This document shows positions 1 to 9,702 of a DNA stretch of 64,000 nucleotides, piece after piece. This DNA is from Symbiodinium sp. CCMP2592 (Eukaryota > Sar > Dinophyceae > Suessiales > Symbiodiniaceae): contig CAJNDT010000147.1 of assembly GCA_905221615.1 (NCBI GenBank), forward strand, positions 940,391 through 1,004,390, written 5' to 3'. The notes below the pieces were generated by a model, which saw nothing but the letters and a program-made list of their open reading frames with translations, was not told the origin of the DNA and ran no database searches. The stretch's first letter is position 1; every line of letters starts with the position of its first letter. The position numbers were made by a program, and so were the translations under genes.

Positions 1-64
1 CGGATAGCCTTCTTGCCCTACAGAGCCGGCAAGTATAGGATTCGTCTTGTTCAGCGCAGGGTCT

Positions 65-168
65 AAAGGGAACTCCAGAAAGTTGGAAGATGGATTAATG
101 GTAGGATCCCCTATAATTTACCTTAAAGGGGTTACGATAATGATATTCCAACTTTCTGGCTTCTACTA
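65..168. mobile_element. Palindromic MITE, family A
   Basis: About 104 bp. The arms CCAGAAAGTTGGAA and TTCCAACTTTCTGG face each other; one outer end reads AAAGGGAACT and the other AGTAGAAG, so the outermost bases are not symmetrical. Further copies lie at 622, 22398, 24788, 27644 and 56889, with a diverged subfamily (A') at 10207 and 36268. Too small to encode a transposase, so non-autonomous. Confidence 0.85.
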
Positions 169-312
169 TAGAGCACCAGTAAGGCTTAGCGTACGGTTTT
201 TCTTTAGCTGAAAAACCAGATCCTCATGGGACCGACACACCTCCGAGCCCCCTATGTACAGCAACTAGCTAGGCACAACTGGTTAAAGCGATATCCCCTG
301 ATGGAGCTGGAA

Positions 313-424
313 TCAATAGTTTGTGTTTGAGTACGCTTTCCGTGCTCTCAGTTTACAGCCAATATAGCCGTGATTGACAAGCTGCGAGATAATCATGAGA
401 GTTTGCATGACATCGGCTTTAAGG
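313..424 (-). other. Coding-like open segment
   Basis: A stop-free minus-strand stretch of about 36 codons that ends in TGA, with a mixed, protein-like composition (includes MQTLMIISQLVNHGYIG). No start codon or recognised family; an exon remnant is possible but chance cannot be excluded. Confidence 0.18.
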
Positions 425-444
425 TTGGTGGTGGATCTTGGGTT

Positions 445-600
445 TCCGTAAACCCCAAACTCAATACCCTAAACCCTTTAAGGCCAAAACCTAAAACCCT
501 ATACCCCAAGCCCTGAACCCTCAAACCCCAAACCCTAAACTTAATACCCTAAGGCCCTACAACTCAACAACCAAAAACCTATACCCTAGAAGCCCCAGCC
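445..600. repeat. Degenerate telomere-like tract (CCCTAAA)
   Basis: Runs of CCCTAAA, CCCCAAA and CCCTGAA variants with irregular spacing; C-rich strand on top. Confidence 0.85.
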
Positions 601-621
601 CCAAACCCTGAAACTCTATAT

Positions 622-740
622 ACTAGAAGCCAGAAAGTTGGAACATGGATATAGGAGGATTAGTGATTAGTGCTAGGATCCCTTATACTTTACCTTAAGG
701 CCATGAGGATAATGATGTTCCAACTTTCTGGCTTCTACTG
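622..740. mobile_element. MITE family A
   Basis: Arms AGAAGCCAGAAAGTTGGAA and its complement are intact; this copy is about 15 bp longer than usual in the middle. Confidence 0.85.
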
Positions 741-782
741 TATAGGCCAATAGGGCTGAGGCTTAGGATTCTGAGGTCTTGT

Positions 783-905
783 GCTTGAAGGCTCATGGGA
801 CTTAGTAAGTAAGGTTATAAGTAGGATATAATTAGAATAACCCCACTTAGGGGACTTATAACCCCAATTATAACCTACTTACTAAGTCCCATGATCCTCT
901 AAGTG
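783..905. mobile_element. MITE family G (subtype 2)
   Basis: Palindrome of about 120 bp: CTTGAAGGCTCATGGG on the left, CCCATGATCCTCTAAG on the right, with ACTTAGTAAGTAAGG facing CCTACTTACTAAGT inside. A near-identical copy lies at 48183. Confidence 0.85.
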
Positions 906-954
906 GGGATGGGAGTCTCGGGGCTCCGGGGAGTGCTCTGCACACAAAAGAAAG

Positions 955-1435
955 TATCTGCCATGATACAAAACCCGCAACCCCCAAGCCTAAACCCTAA
1001 AACCCGAAGCCCCTCGAGGAACGTGCAAAGCCCCGAAGAGGGTTTGGGATCGTGTCTTTAGCATTTTAGGGCTTAGGGGTTTTGACACTCCGTTAAACGA
1101 ACCTCCTATATAATGTTACTTCCTAACTCCCCCCCCGAAAGATGTCATCAAACCAACCTTCCAGCCGATAATCAAAAAGTGATCCTATCCAGATCCAAAA
1201 CACACGTCCCTGCAAACCCGATACCCTTAACTTTTAACACCAAAACCCGAAAACCTAACCCTCAAACCCTAAACCTTAAACCAAAAATCCTAGCCCCAGA
1301 ACCCTAACCCCAAAACGCTAACCCCAAAGCCCGAAACCCAAAACTCTAAACCCCAACCCCTAAACCCAAAAACCAAAACCCTAAGCCCACAACCCTAAAC
1401 CCTAACTCCAAAACCCCAAAACCCAAAACCCTAAG
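955..1435. repeat. Degenerate telomere-like tract
   Basis: C-rich heptamer variants (CCCTAAA, CCCCAAA, CCCGAAA), densest from 1185 to 1435. The stretch 1020-1180 is more degenerate and holds nothing else recognisable. Confidence 0.8.
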
Positions 1436-1513
1436 CAGTGCCTCTGACCCGAGGAGTTCGGAGAGCTGTGCAATGCCACTCACCTGGGGGAGTCGGGGTT
1501 TCGAAAGCTACTT

Positions 1514-1687
1514 GGGAGTGTGTACCGTTAAAGGGATCCGACTAGGCTCCCTTACACGGGATCTATAAGGGTTCTATAGAGGGTTTAGGGTTTCCGATAA
1601 TTAGGGGTACCTTATTTGGGGGTCCTTATAATAACGATCCTGCTATTTAGGGTAGTGTATTAGGGTCGCCTATCTTTGGAATCTCCC
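1514..1687. mobile_element. MITE family B split by a class X insert
   Basis: Family B has arms GGGAGTTTCCGAAAATTAGG. The left end GGGAGT is followed by GTGTACC (a shortened copy of the arm), then an X insert at about 1527-1590 ending in TTTAGGG, then TTTCCGATAATTAGGGGTAC and the rest of the element. The duplication here is partly eroded. Confidence 0.6.
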
Positions 1688-1719
1688 AAAGCAATCCCAA
1701 AAAACGTAAACCCAAGACA

Positions 1720-1917
1720 TCAAGCCCCTTCAAGACAGGTCTTCCTGCAGGAGTTGCAGTTGGAGATCTTTGTCGGCTCCTCAGAGAGTTTCATGGCTCT
1801 ACGACAGGGATTCATGAAGGTTTTCTTGTTGAGATGGCGACCAGAGAAACTTAAAACATGATCAGGAATGCAGAGGAGTCGCAGTCCCAAACAAATTCGT
1901 CCTGAGCCAGGATAAAA
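1720..1917 (-). other. Coding-like segment with a Cys cluster
   Basis: Open minus-strand frame ending NCNSCRKTCLEGA then stop; it contains SFSGRHLNKK and PCRRAMKLSEEP upstream. It lies directly downstream, on the same strand, of the broken coding region at 2007-2617, separated by a CCCTAAA tract (1918-2006), so it may be a further piece of that gene. No family recognised. A plus-strand frame over the same bases is also open. Confidence 0.25.
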
Positions 1918-2006
1918 TACACAAAACCCTAAGCCCCAAGTCTCCCCAAACTCCCAAAACCCTAAACCCGTAAACCCCAAAAGCCTAAACTCTAAAAACC
2001 CCAAAC

Positions 2007-2617
2007 CTCCTCCGGCTCGAGATCATGGAAAGCTTCAGTCAGCCTCTTTTGGCTCTTGTCACATTGTGAGCACGGTTTAGGGTTTAGGGTTCCGAAAGAA
2101 AAGAAGACCAAGGATTGGCTCGCCGGACTTTCTGCTTGCCAGTGCCCACACCTCCTTCTGCATCCGCATCCTCTGCCGGTGGACCCAGCAAATCCAATCG
2201 GCTCAGAGCATTCGATCGACAGATCCACTCAGCACTCAGTGTTTCCAAAGAAGGCTTTTTCTACTATTTGCTTAAGAAACCACCAAAAAATTAAAAAAAA
2301 CGAAATCCCTATATTACCCCCATAAGGAATATATTTTTTATTTTTTTTGGATTCTTAAGCAAATAGTAGTTTTCGTTTGTACACCACGGAGCACAGTCAG
2401 TCGGCGAGTGCTGGCGTGCCGGGCCTCCACGGCCGAGATGTTCATTGCGAACCTGCTTGCCAAACACTGGAGCACAGCTCGACAGTCGGCTGACTGCAAT
2501 GCTGGCTCATCTGGGTACTTCTCCAGAATGGCTTTTGCCAGCGGGTCAAGGACACACGGGGGAGATCTTGCAACATTGTAGTTGTTGTCCAGGCATCCGA
2601 AGAGCTGGACGGGATAG
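2007..2617 (-). pseudogene. Coding region split by a MITE and telomere repeats
   Basis: Minus-strand coding signal in three pieces. From 2616 to 2370 the frame is open for about 82 codons (includes LDPLAKAILEKYPDEPALQ and CLASRFAMNISAVEARHAS). It is then cut by MITE L (2261-2369). Removing L plus one copy of its TTTT duplicate joins the frames exactly, and reading continues through SLETLSAEWICRSNALSRL, GPPAEDADAEGG and ANPWSSF to a stop inside a short CCCTAAA tract (2073-2093). Beyond the tract, 2007-2072 is again open (CSQCDKSQKRLTEAFHDLEP), though joining it needs an intron or an indel. Both outer edges abut telomere-like repeats. No start codon is present and I do not recognise the family. 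It is either exons of one gene or a dead fragment; the in-frame L site argues it was coding when L inserted. Confidence 0.55.
2261..2369. mobile_element. MITE family L, in a coding region
   Basis: 109 bp with termini CTACTATTTGCTTAAGAA and CTTAAGCAAATAGTAG. It is flanked by TTTT on both sides (2257-2260 and 2370-2373), a 4-bp target-site duplication. The second copy (4556-4660) is flanked by ATTA. Confidence 0.85.
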
Positions 2618-2675
2618 CCCCCAAACCCTAAACCCTAAACACCCTAAACCCTAAACACCCTAAACCCTAAACCAC
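2618..2675. repeat. Telomere-like tract
   Basis: Tandem ACCCTAAACCCTAAAC units that begin exactly where the coding signal of 2007-2617 stops. Confidence 0.8.
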
Positions 2676-2956
2676 AGCGGCCTATTCAGAAGCATCAGGG
2701 TCAGGGGTCATAGGGCAAACTCCAGCACTCAATCACTCAGAGAGATCCTTACCTAAAGCAGTTTGCTATTATTCAAGGGTTCTTTCCTAGAAGGGATTTA
2801 TGCAATTTCATAGGGGTTTACGGGCGATATGGGGGACTGCAGTATGCACAGCAAGGGACCCAGAAAACCGACAAGCTAAACTCCTTAACCTCCGAAACCC
2901 CGTCGTCCACCCAAATCCTTGACCAGGCCGTCGGGGTTTCTAGCAGACCATACTTC

Positions 2957-3005
2957 CTAGACCTAAGAGTAAAACGGGGTGCCCCTTTTGGTTTAAAAGA
3001 GGCTT
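2957..3005. mobile_element. MITE family M, partial
   Basis: CTAGACCTAAGAGTAA followed by the family-M interior GGTGCCC; the right half is missing. 2680-2956 holds no recognisable feature. Confidence 0.5.
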
Positions 3006-3189
3006 GCAAGGGAACCTGAACCCTAAAACCAGATCTGCCTTTAGCCCAAGAAGGACCCGAAGTCCCTTCATAAGAGAATACCTGAACACTGACTGTTGAA
3101 GGCCCAAAAATGTTATAAGTTTCCTATTCTTTGGGCCTGAGAGCCTTTGAAAATAAGTCCTGGTAGAGCCTGAGAGCCAAGGCCCGTGA

Positions 3190-3500
3190 AACCCTAAAAC
3201 CCCAAATTCATAGAACCCTAAAACCTGAACTCTACTCTAAACCCTAAACCCTAAACCCTGAACCCTAAACCCTAAACCCTAAACCCTGAACCCTAAACCC
3301 CTAAACCCTAAACCCTGAACCCTAAACCCTAAACCCTGAACCCTGAACCCTAAACCCTAAACCCTAAAACCCCAAATTCCTAGAACCCTAAAACCTGAAC
3401 TCTAAACCGCAAGACTGAACCCGAAATCCTAAAACCTCATACCCTATAACCCTGAACCCTGAATCCTAAAACCTGAACTCTAAACCCCAACACTGGATCG
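3190..3500. repeat. Telomere-like tract, about 300 bp
   Basis: CCCTAAA and CCCTGAA heptamers, many perfect between 3235 and 3365, with a repeated longer block containing CCCCAAATTC at about 3201 and 3370. Confidence 0.9.
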
Positions 3501-3679
3501 TCCAACTTGGATCCCGCGCCCAGTGCGAAATGAAGGCGCCAGGGCCCACCTCCAGTTTAAGGCTTAAGGTCTAGATGTTCTTGGTTTTGAGCTCATTTTT
3601 CCGCTAAACCATTTTTTTTTGAGCTCCTTTTCTCCGTCGCCTGAATAGGGTCCCGAGAGGCCTCACGGCCAGGAAATGA

Positions 3680-3955
3680 GCTAAACCTTAGGGTTTAGGG
3701 TTTCAGGTTTAGGGTTTAAGGTTTAGGGTTGGGGTGAGCGATCGGAGGTGTATGTCCTCTTTCATGGAATCCTTCCAGGGTTCTTAAATGGCTTCCTTTA
3801 GGGTCTCTATGAGGGGTCCTTTCGACACCGGGTTTTGGAGATATACCTTAAACCCCGAAAACGTCACAAGAAATGAACTCCACAAGTTCATCTCAAGCTA
3901 CCTAAACCCAGGCCCTGAATCCTAAACCCTAAACCCTGAATCCTAAACCCTAAAC
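3680..3955. repeat. Scattered telomere-like patches
   Basis: G-rich TTTAGGG variants at 3685-3735 and C-rich CCCTAAA at 3903-3955. The sequence between them, and 3505-3680, has no recognised feature. Confidence 0.6.
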
Positions 3956-3956
3956 A

Positions 3957-4125
3957 AAGGGGCCTCCTTGCTTAGAGTGCCTTCGGTGAGGTTGGCTTTG
4001 CTTGCGAAGCAACAGATTGACTGAACATACTTGTTAACGTGTCTAGAGGCTCCAGGACAAGTAGCCAAATACGGTAGTGCAACTTTAAGGGTCCTCGGAG
4101 TCTTGTTTATCTGTATATGTGTACG
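3957..4125 (-). other. Coding-like open segment
   Basis: Open minus-strand frame including ATCPGASRHVNKYVQS and FASKANLTEGTLSKEA before a stop in the telomere-like tract. No family recognised. Confidence 0.18.
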
Positions 4126-4231
4126 TATATGCACAGCTTGCGGGCTTAGGGTTGAGGGTACAGGGTTTAGTGTCTCGGTAATGTAGGGGCCACCCAAAAA
4201 GCAATTTAGGTAATTTTTAAGGCTTCTGTAT

Positions 4232-4331
4232 TCCCAGACCCCCGGAAGTAGATCCCTTAATGGGGGATTCCTATAAAGTACCCTTAGTAGTATAGGGCCC
4301 CAAATTAGGGGTAGATCCTCCCGGGGGTCTG
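4232..4331. mobile_element. MITE family T, copy 1
   Basis: 100-bp palindrome with arms CAGACCCCCGG and CCGGGGGTCTG. Its right flank CATTATGAG is the empty-site counterpart of the site where L sits beside copy 2. Confidence 0.75.
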
Positions 4332-4344
4332 CATTATGAGTATT

Positions 4345-4425
4345 ACCTTAACCCCACGTAACCTACCTTTTTAAGGACTTATATAAAGAAATCATATTAG
4401 GGAACCCTGAAAAACGCAGGTTCCT
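4345..4425. mobile_element. MITE family I, diverged
   Basis: TTAACCCCACGTAACCTACC on the left and a decayed CAGGTTCC on the right; resembles the copy at 30571. Confidence 0.4.
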
Positions 4426-4439
4426 TAGGGTCCAGGTAG

Positions 4440-4550
4440 GGCTTCTGTATTATGAAGTAGATCCCCTAATTTGGGGCCCTCTACTACAAAGGGTACTGTA
4501 TAGGAACCCCCCATTAGGGGATCTACTTTTTGGATCCTCCCGGGGGTCTG
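4440..4550. mobile_element. MITE family T, copy 2
   Basis: Same interior as copy 1 in inverted orientation (GTAGATCCCCTAATTTGG) and the same right arm CCGGGGGTCTG. Confidence 0.7.
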
Positions 4551-4555
4551 TATTA

Positions 4556-4660
4556 CTACTATTTGCTTAAGAGCCCCCAAAAAATAAAAAATATATTCCT
4601 TATGGGGGTAATATAGGGATTATTATTTTTATTTTTGGTGGTTCCTTAAGCAAATAGTAG
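4556..4660. mobile_element. MITE family L, copy 2
   Basis: 105 bp, termini CTACTATTTGCTTAAG and CTTAAGCAAATAGTAG, flanked by ATTA on both sides (4552-4555, 4661-4664). The related unoccupied sequence at 4332 (CTGCATTATGAG) carries a single ATTA. Confidence 0.85.
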
Positions 4661-4714
4661 ATTATGAGTCATAGCGACTGTTGGGGGTATCGGCCTTGGA
4701 GCTAAGGGAGACGA

Positions 4715-4815
4715 CAGGTTGAGGGTTTAGGATTTTAGGGTTTAGGGGTTTAGGGCTTTAGGGCTTTAGGGTTTAGGGCTTTAGGGTTTAAGGCTTTAGG
4801 GTTTAGGGCTTTTGC
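4715..4815. repeat. Telomere-like tract (TTTAGGG)
   Basis: TTTAGGG alternating with GCTTTAGGG variants; G-rich strand on top. Confidence 0.85.
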
Positions 4816-4855
4816 TTTATGTGAAGGGGTGACCTGTTGGACTATACAGGACTCA

Positions 4856-5030
4856 TATGGGAGTTTTCGAAAATTAAGGGTACCTTTAAAGGGATTCCTG
4901 AACTATAAGGGTTCTATAGGTTTAGGGCTTCCGAGAATTAGGGGTACATTGTTTTGCGGGGTCCTTATAAGAAGGATCCTACTATGTAATGCGCTTTAGC
5001 AGGGCCCCCTATTTTCGGAAACTCCCATAT
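4856..5030. mobile_element. MITE family B split by a class X insert
   Basis: TATGGGAG and CTCCCATA ends, flanked by TA. The left arm (4864-4883) is followed by a 44-bp insert (4884-4927) that starts CTTTAAAGGGATT and ends TTTAGGG. The arm is then repeated at 4928-4947 (16 of 20 bases identical). Confidence 0.75.
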
Positions 5031-5104
5031 CTCGATGAATAAGACGAATCCTTGTTCAACCTTTGCTGCAATATGTGTCCGGTTCCTTTGTCTACCCTAC
5101 ATAG

Positions 5105-5150
5105 TATAACACCCTAAACCCTAAACCTCTAAACCCCTAACCCTTAACCC
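5105..5150. repeat. Telomere-like tract
   Basis: CCCTAAACCCTAAACC units that abut the coding-like block to the right. Confidence 0.75.
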
Positions 5151-5151
5151 C

Positions 5152-5464
5152 ACAGCCAAGACATCAGATCGGTACCCATGCTCACGCGCCTTTTTGTCAA
5201 CCGGCAACAGATACAAGAGTGTTTCGAAAACTTCCGGACACCCAACAACCTTGTATGACCTTGTGAAGAGAAGCTCGGAATAAGGGATGCCTGCTTTTCG
5301 GAAACGACCATCCGAATAGCGCCTTTTTAGTTCGCAATACTTGAATCATCGGTTACTGGAATACACTCCACAGGTATGTCACATGTCACGTGTCCTGGAT
5401 CAGCCCTCGTCTTCTGAGATAGCAGACTTCCTTGACACTCTTTCATCCAACTGGAGTATTGAAC
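5152..5464 (-). pseudogene. Frameshifted coding-like block
   Basis: A possible acceptor TTGATTAG|G precedes an open minus-strand frame (QYSSWMKECQGSLLSQKTR, GHVTCDIPVECIPVTDD). A one-base shift near 5346 leads into a second open frame of about 60 codons (YCELKRRYSDGRFRKAG, YSELLFTRSYKVVGCPEVF, LYLLPVDKKAREHGYRSD), which runs into the CCCTAAA tract. Unrecognised. The frameshift suggests a decayed fragment, but an intron junction could also explain it; a plus-strand frame overlaps the first part. Confidence 0.35.
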
Positions 5465-5643
5465 CTAATCAATCCCAAAACCGTACTCTACCTACTAACG
5501 GCCTGGATGCACAAAATATCTTGAAGGATCTGGGAGTAAACCCCAGACCCTCATACCCAGATCCCGAAACCCCGTGTGCTAAGGCATATTGAAGGATCTG
5601 GGACCCCCAAATGCTTCCCTTCAGATAACGCCGTAGGGTATAG

Positions 5644-5769
5644 CTGGAGGGTTTGCAGTACATGGTTCCAGACTGTTTTTTACCCTATGAGTTCTTACAG
5701 TGGCATCTTACATGTGCTTGCTATGACTTGAAGCCTGGCGCACATTCGTTCATGAAACAAAAGGTATAG
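5644..5769 (+). other. Coding-like segment with a possible donor
   Basis: Open frame after TAG, including MVPDCFLPYEFLQWHLTC and YDLKPGAHSFMKQK, ending AAG|GTATAG, which could be a 5' splice site. No family recognised. Confidence 0.25.
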
Positions 5770-6056
5770 ACAGCATAGAGGTCTCTGCATGCACATCTTC
5801 TTACCTGCAATAGAATATCTCGAGAGAATCACCTGTGAAATTATCACTGACCTGAAACCAAAACCCTAAACACTACACCCTGACGCGACGACCCCATCTG
5901 AAGGAACTAGGCGTCCGGCATGCAAACTCTACCCGAAGAGACTGAGAAGAGCCCGCCGGGCCCTTAAACGAAAGCAAATGATATGGTTTAAGGCTTAAGG
6001 TCTAGGGCTGCGCCCAAAGATCTAGAAACCTTAAACCCTAATATACTCCCCACTAT

Positions 6057-6122
6057 AAGGGGGTTTCCGAAAATAGGGGACCCTAACTTAAATAGTAGAC
6101 CCCTGTTTTCGGAAACCACCCA
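6057..6122. mobile_element. MITE family B, internally deleted
   Basis: Both arms (GGTTTCCGAAAATAGGGG and CTGTTTTCGGAAACC) are present, but the centre is shortened to give 66 bp instead of about 103. Confidence 0.75.
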
Positions 6123-6274
6123 TAAGAATGACGTTCAGAATCTTAGGCACGTTGGGGGTTGAGTACCCAAGCCCGAAAAGGGCTAACCTCCTCAAGTATG
6201 GTAGGATTCTACACATCCCGAGAGGTTAAAGGCTACTTCAACTCGGCTACGAAGTCCCCTACTTTACCCTAAAC

Positions 6275-6345
6275 CCTAATAGATCCCTTATGGATCCCTT
6301 GAAGGATCCCTTATAGTATCTTTAAGGAAGCCATTAAAGGTTACC
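6275..6345. repeat. Class X sequence without a clear host element
   Basis: CCCTAAACCCTAATAGATCC followed by repeated GGATCCCTT/ATAG motifs and CTTTAAGG: the complement of the inserts seen in split MITEs. Confidence 0.45.
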
Positions 6346-6356
6346 TTTAGCAACTA

Positions 6357-6451
6357 AAGAATTCAAACTCTGGCGGGACCTGCCAGTTCGCCTCTTTCGG
6401 GTCTGCATGGGAGGCAGCTTTCCCCGGTCCCACAGTGAAAAGTTCAGGAGG
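6357..6451 (+). other. Coding-like open segment
   Basis: About 31 open codons (KLWRDLPVRLFRVCMGG, SFPRSHSEKFRRL) ending at the G element. Unrecognised. Confidence 0.2.
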
Positions 6452-6728
6452 CTTACTTGGAGGTTCATGGGTAGTTATAGGGCCCCTTTGAAGGGGATCT
6501 AGGATTCTATAAGAGTATAGTTTGGAGTTTAGGGCTTACTTGGAGGTTCATGGGTAGTTGTAGGGTACCTTTAACGGGGATCTATAGGGATTCTATAAGG
6601 GTATAGTATAGGGTTTAGCGCTACATGGATGTTCAGGGGCAGTTATAAGTAGGGTTATAAGTCCCAGGGCTATAAGCATACTTCCCTTACTTATAACCCC
6701 ACTTATAGCTGCCTATGAACCTCGAAGT
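6452..6728. mobile_element. MITE family G with two successive X inserts
   Basis: The left end (CTTACTTGGAGGTTCATG...) occurs three times: 6452-6479, 6535-6562 (27 of 28 identical) and 6620-6647 (diverged). Between them are two telomere-like inserts (6480-6534 and 6563-6619), each holding GGGGATCTA and ending near GTTTAG. The rest of G follows, ending ATGAACCTCGAAG. Confidence 0.75.
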
Positions 6729-6729
6729 C

Positions 6730-6990
6730 GGATTGGGGGTTCAGGTTTCAGAGCTTTGGGCTTGGGAAACCGGGTTCAGGGCTTTGGCATCAGGGTTTAG
6801 GTTTGGGTCTAGGGTTTAGGGTTACATTCCTTTGGGTTCCATGCTCGATGCATGCGTCACAAAGCCCAACCTGAACCCTAAACCTTAAACCCCGAAACCC
6901 TAAATCCTAGACCCTAAACCCTAAACCCCTAAACCCCTAAACCCTAAATCCTAAACCCTGAGCCCCTAAACCCTAAACCCTAAATCTTAA
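6730..6990. repeat. Telomere-like tracts
   Basis: G-rich variants at 6730-6830 and C-rich CCCTAAA units at 6880-6990, so orientation flips across about 50 bp. Confidence 0.7.
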
Positions 6991-7195
6991 ACATGAGCAT
7001 CATAGAGTCCCCCGATCCTAGCATTACACTATCCGATGCCCCAGGAACTACTCAATACGTGCAGTGAGCCCTTGGGGCAGTGCAATTAAGAACCCAGAGG
7101 GTCCATATCTACCTATATCTACATCTGCATCTTTATTAAATCTTTCTTCCTCTTAAACATATATAATTTTACAATATATAAATATATATACATAT

Positions 7196-7950
<755 letters not shown>

Positions 7951-8084
7951 ATATATATATATATATATATACATACACATGTAAGTAAGTTACCATTGCG
8001 GAAGGAGGCCCCAAATGACCGTTGTTGTCATTCTTTTGGGGGTGCCTAATGCGATAGTTTTAGCAATACATGGACCAGTTTGGT

Positions 8085-8220
8085 AATATGCCTCCTGTGG
8101 GTTCTTTTCTCTACTGTGGACCCTTGAGGCACTGCAATGTAAGAAGCGATGCAAGAGAAACCCCTGGAAAAAGACGCCAAAGGGCAAGCCAAGCAAAAGA
8201 TTCCGGCGCAAACGACGGTT
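8085..8220 (+). other. Coding-like, basic segment
   Basis: Open plus frame LLWTLEALQCKKRCKRNPW then KKTPKGKPSKRFRRKRR. The minus strand is open too (7990-8211), so strand and even coding status are uncertain. Confidence 0.18.
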
Positions 8221-8221
8221 G

Positions 8222-8335
8222 AGGCTAAGGGCTTGATTAGGGCTTGGGGGTTTAGGATTTAGGGGTTCAGGCTGTAGCGTTTAGGGCTTAGGGCCTTTAG
8301 GGATTTATGGATTAAACGTTTAGAGCTTGACGGTG
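8222..8335. repeat. Degenerate telomere-like tract
   Basis: G-rich TTTAGGG/GGGCTTAGGG variants. Confidence 0.65.
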
Positions 8336-8439
8336 TAGGGTCCTCATCACAAAACTCACCAAACAATCATCTAGGAGGCTACCTGTATTGACACTAATTG
8401 GTATGTTTGCCTCTTGTCGTGTGTAAATAACTTTACAGG

Positions 8440-8819
8440 TATCTAGCGATCTATCCTTCTATGTGTCTACAGCTCCATCCTGCTATCAATCCACCCTACC
8501 ATCGTCTATCCGTCTTCCGGCCTATCTACCTGTCTATCTCTTGCCTTCAATCAACCTACCTGCCTATCGATCTGTCTGTCCATTTATCTGTCTGTCCACC
8601 TACTGTTTGTAGATCTGCTTATCTACCTACGTAGCCAATTTGATCGTCTCGAACAAAACCTGCTAATCTGCAACTAATCTGCACTGTCTATCTGGCCATC
8701 GTCTATCGACCCAAATTTCTACACAAGCTATTATAACTGCTATCTACCTATCACCTGTCTAAGTCTATCTAATCTAGCTAGCTAGAGATCAATTTCCACT
8801 CTCTCTCTCTCTCTCACTT

Positions 8820-8852
<33 letters not shown>

Positions 8853-8900
8853 TTCTGTCTCTCTCTCTGTCTCTCTGTCTGTCTGTCCGTCCGTGCGCCC
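8440..8900. repeat. Pyrimidine-rich simple repeats
   Basis: Degenerate CTAT/CTGT tetranucleotides from 8440 to 8780, then (CT)n and CTGT runs to about 8910. Confidence 0.85.
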
Positions 8901-9109
8901 GTCTGTCCGTCTCTGTCTTGCTGTCTATGTACCCATCCTTGTGTGTACATACGTACAAGCATATATGTCTTATTTCGCTGCGCAGTCTTCTCGCCAACTT
9001 ACTAATTAATGTAGGCACCAGATTAAGAAACCTTGGCCCTATAACCCCAATTATAGTAGGATTCATATAAGGAACCCAAGTAAAGTCCCGGGGTTCCTTA
9101 GTCAGGTTC

Positions 9110-9319
9110 CTATATTAATGAGGTGTTGATGTGTTGCTGGGCTTCGCATATTTCGACCTGCATTTGTGAGCTGGTGCCTTGCCCATACTGCAAGGTGGTC
9201 TCGTCGATCCAAATGTGGTCGACCGTACGAAGCTAAGGTGACAAGATCACGTCAATGGCACCACGAAGCCAGTAGACGGCAAGTGAGTACATGTGCTGTG
9301 GCGGACCATGTAATGCCGG
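9110..9319 (-). pseudogene. Coding remnant with one internal stop
   Basis: Reading the minus strand from 9319, about 69 codons are open except for one TAG: ALHGPPQHMYSLAVYWLRG, AIDVILSP, stop, then LRTVDHIWIDETTLQYGQG and SSQMQVEICEAQQHINTS, ending in TAG. GAG to TAG would explain the break. Its upstream edge is the tip of MITE F (GTTAAG|GCCCC, an AG that could be an acceptor). Another open minus segment (9586-9660, VHLQMSMFVFYIDGQNLKL) lies upstream of that element. Family not recognised. Confidence 0.35.
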
Positions 9320-9442
9320 GGCCTTAACAGTTTGAATAGGTTTTTTGGGCCCATTATGCTATACTTATAAAAAGGACCCACCCCCCCTCCCCCCCCCCCC
9401 AAAAAAAAAAAAAATAGTGTAGGTAGATATTAAGGCCCCTAT
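9317..9442. mobile_element. MITE family F
   Basis: Termini GGGGCCTTAACAG and TATTAAGGCCCCTA, with poly-C/poly-A expansion in the middle. F is the commonest family here. Confidence 0.75.
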
Positions 9443-9702
9443 ATGAAGGCTTCAAGGTTTTGGTGTCGGGGGCTAAGGGTCAGGGTTCACGGGAATGAGT
9501 ACTTCGGGTCAAGCTACAGATGCTGCATGTAGCTGCCCTGAACACTAAACCGGTGGCCTTGGCATCTGCCTTCTAAGCAGATCAGAAACGCAGCTTGAGA
9601 TTCTGGCCATCAATGTAGAACACAAACATAGACATTTGCAAATGCACACAGTCGCAATTCAGAGGCACGACTGATGGCTAGTTGTAGACCAGTAGTGCAA
9701 AG

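Noticed and set aside
2041-2064. Possible dinoflagellate spliced-leader-like TTTTGGCTCTTG
   Set aside because: Only part of the leader matches, and the bases belong to a coding-like segment on the other strand.
3235-3365. A true chromosome end or CRISPR-like array
   Set aside because: Heptamers are interstitial, degenerate and flanked by unique sequence; there are no spacers of regular length.
9197-9223. DDE-transposase signature in HIWIDETTLQYG
   Set aside because: The single D-E pair is too short to assign, and no other catalytic residue or flanking inverted repeat supports it.
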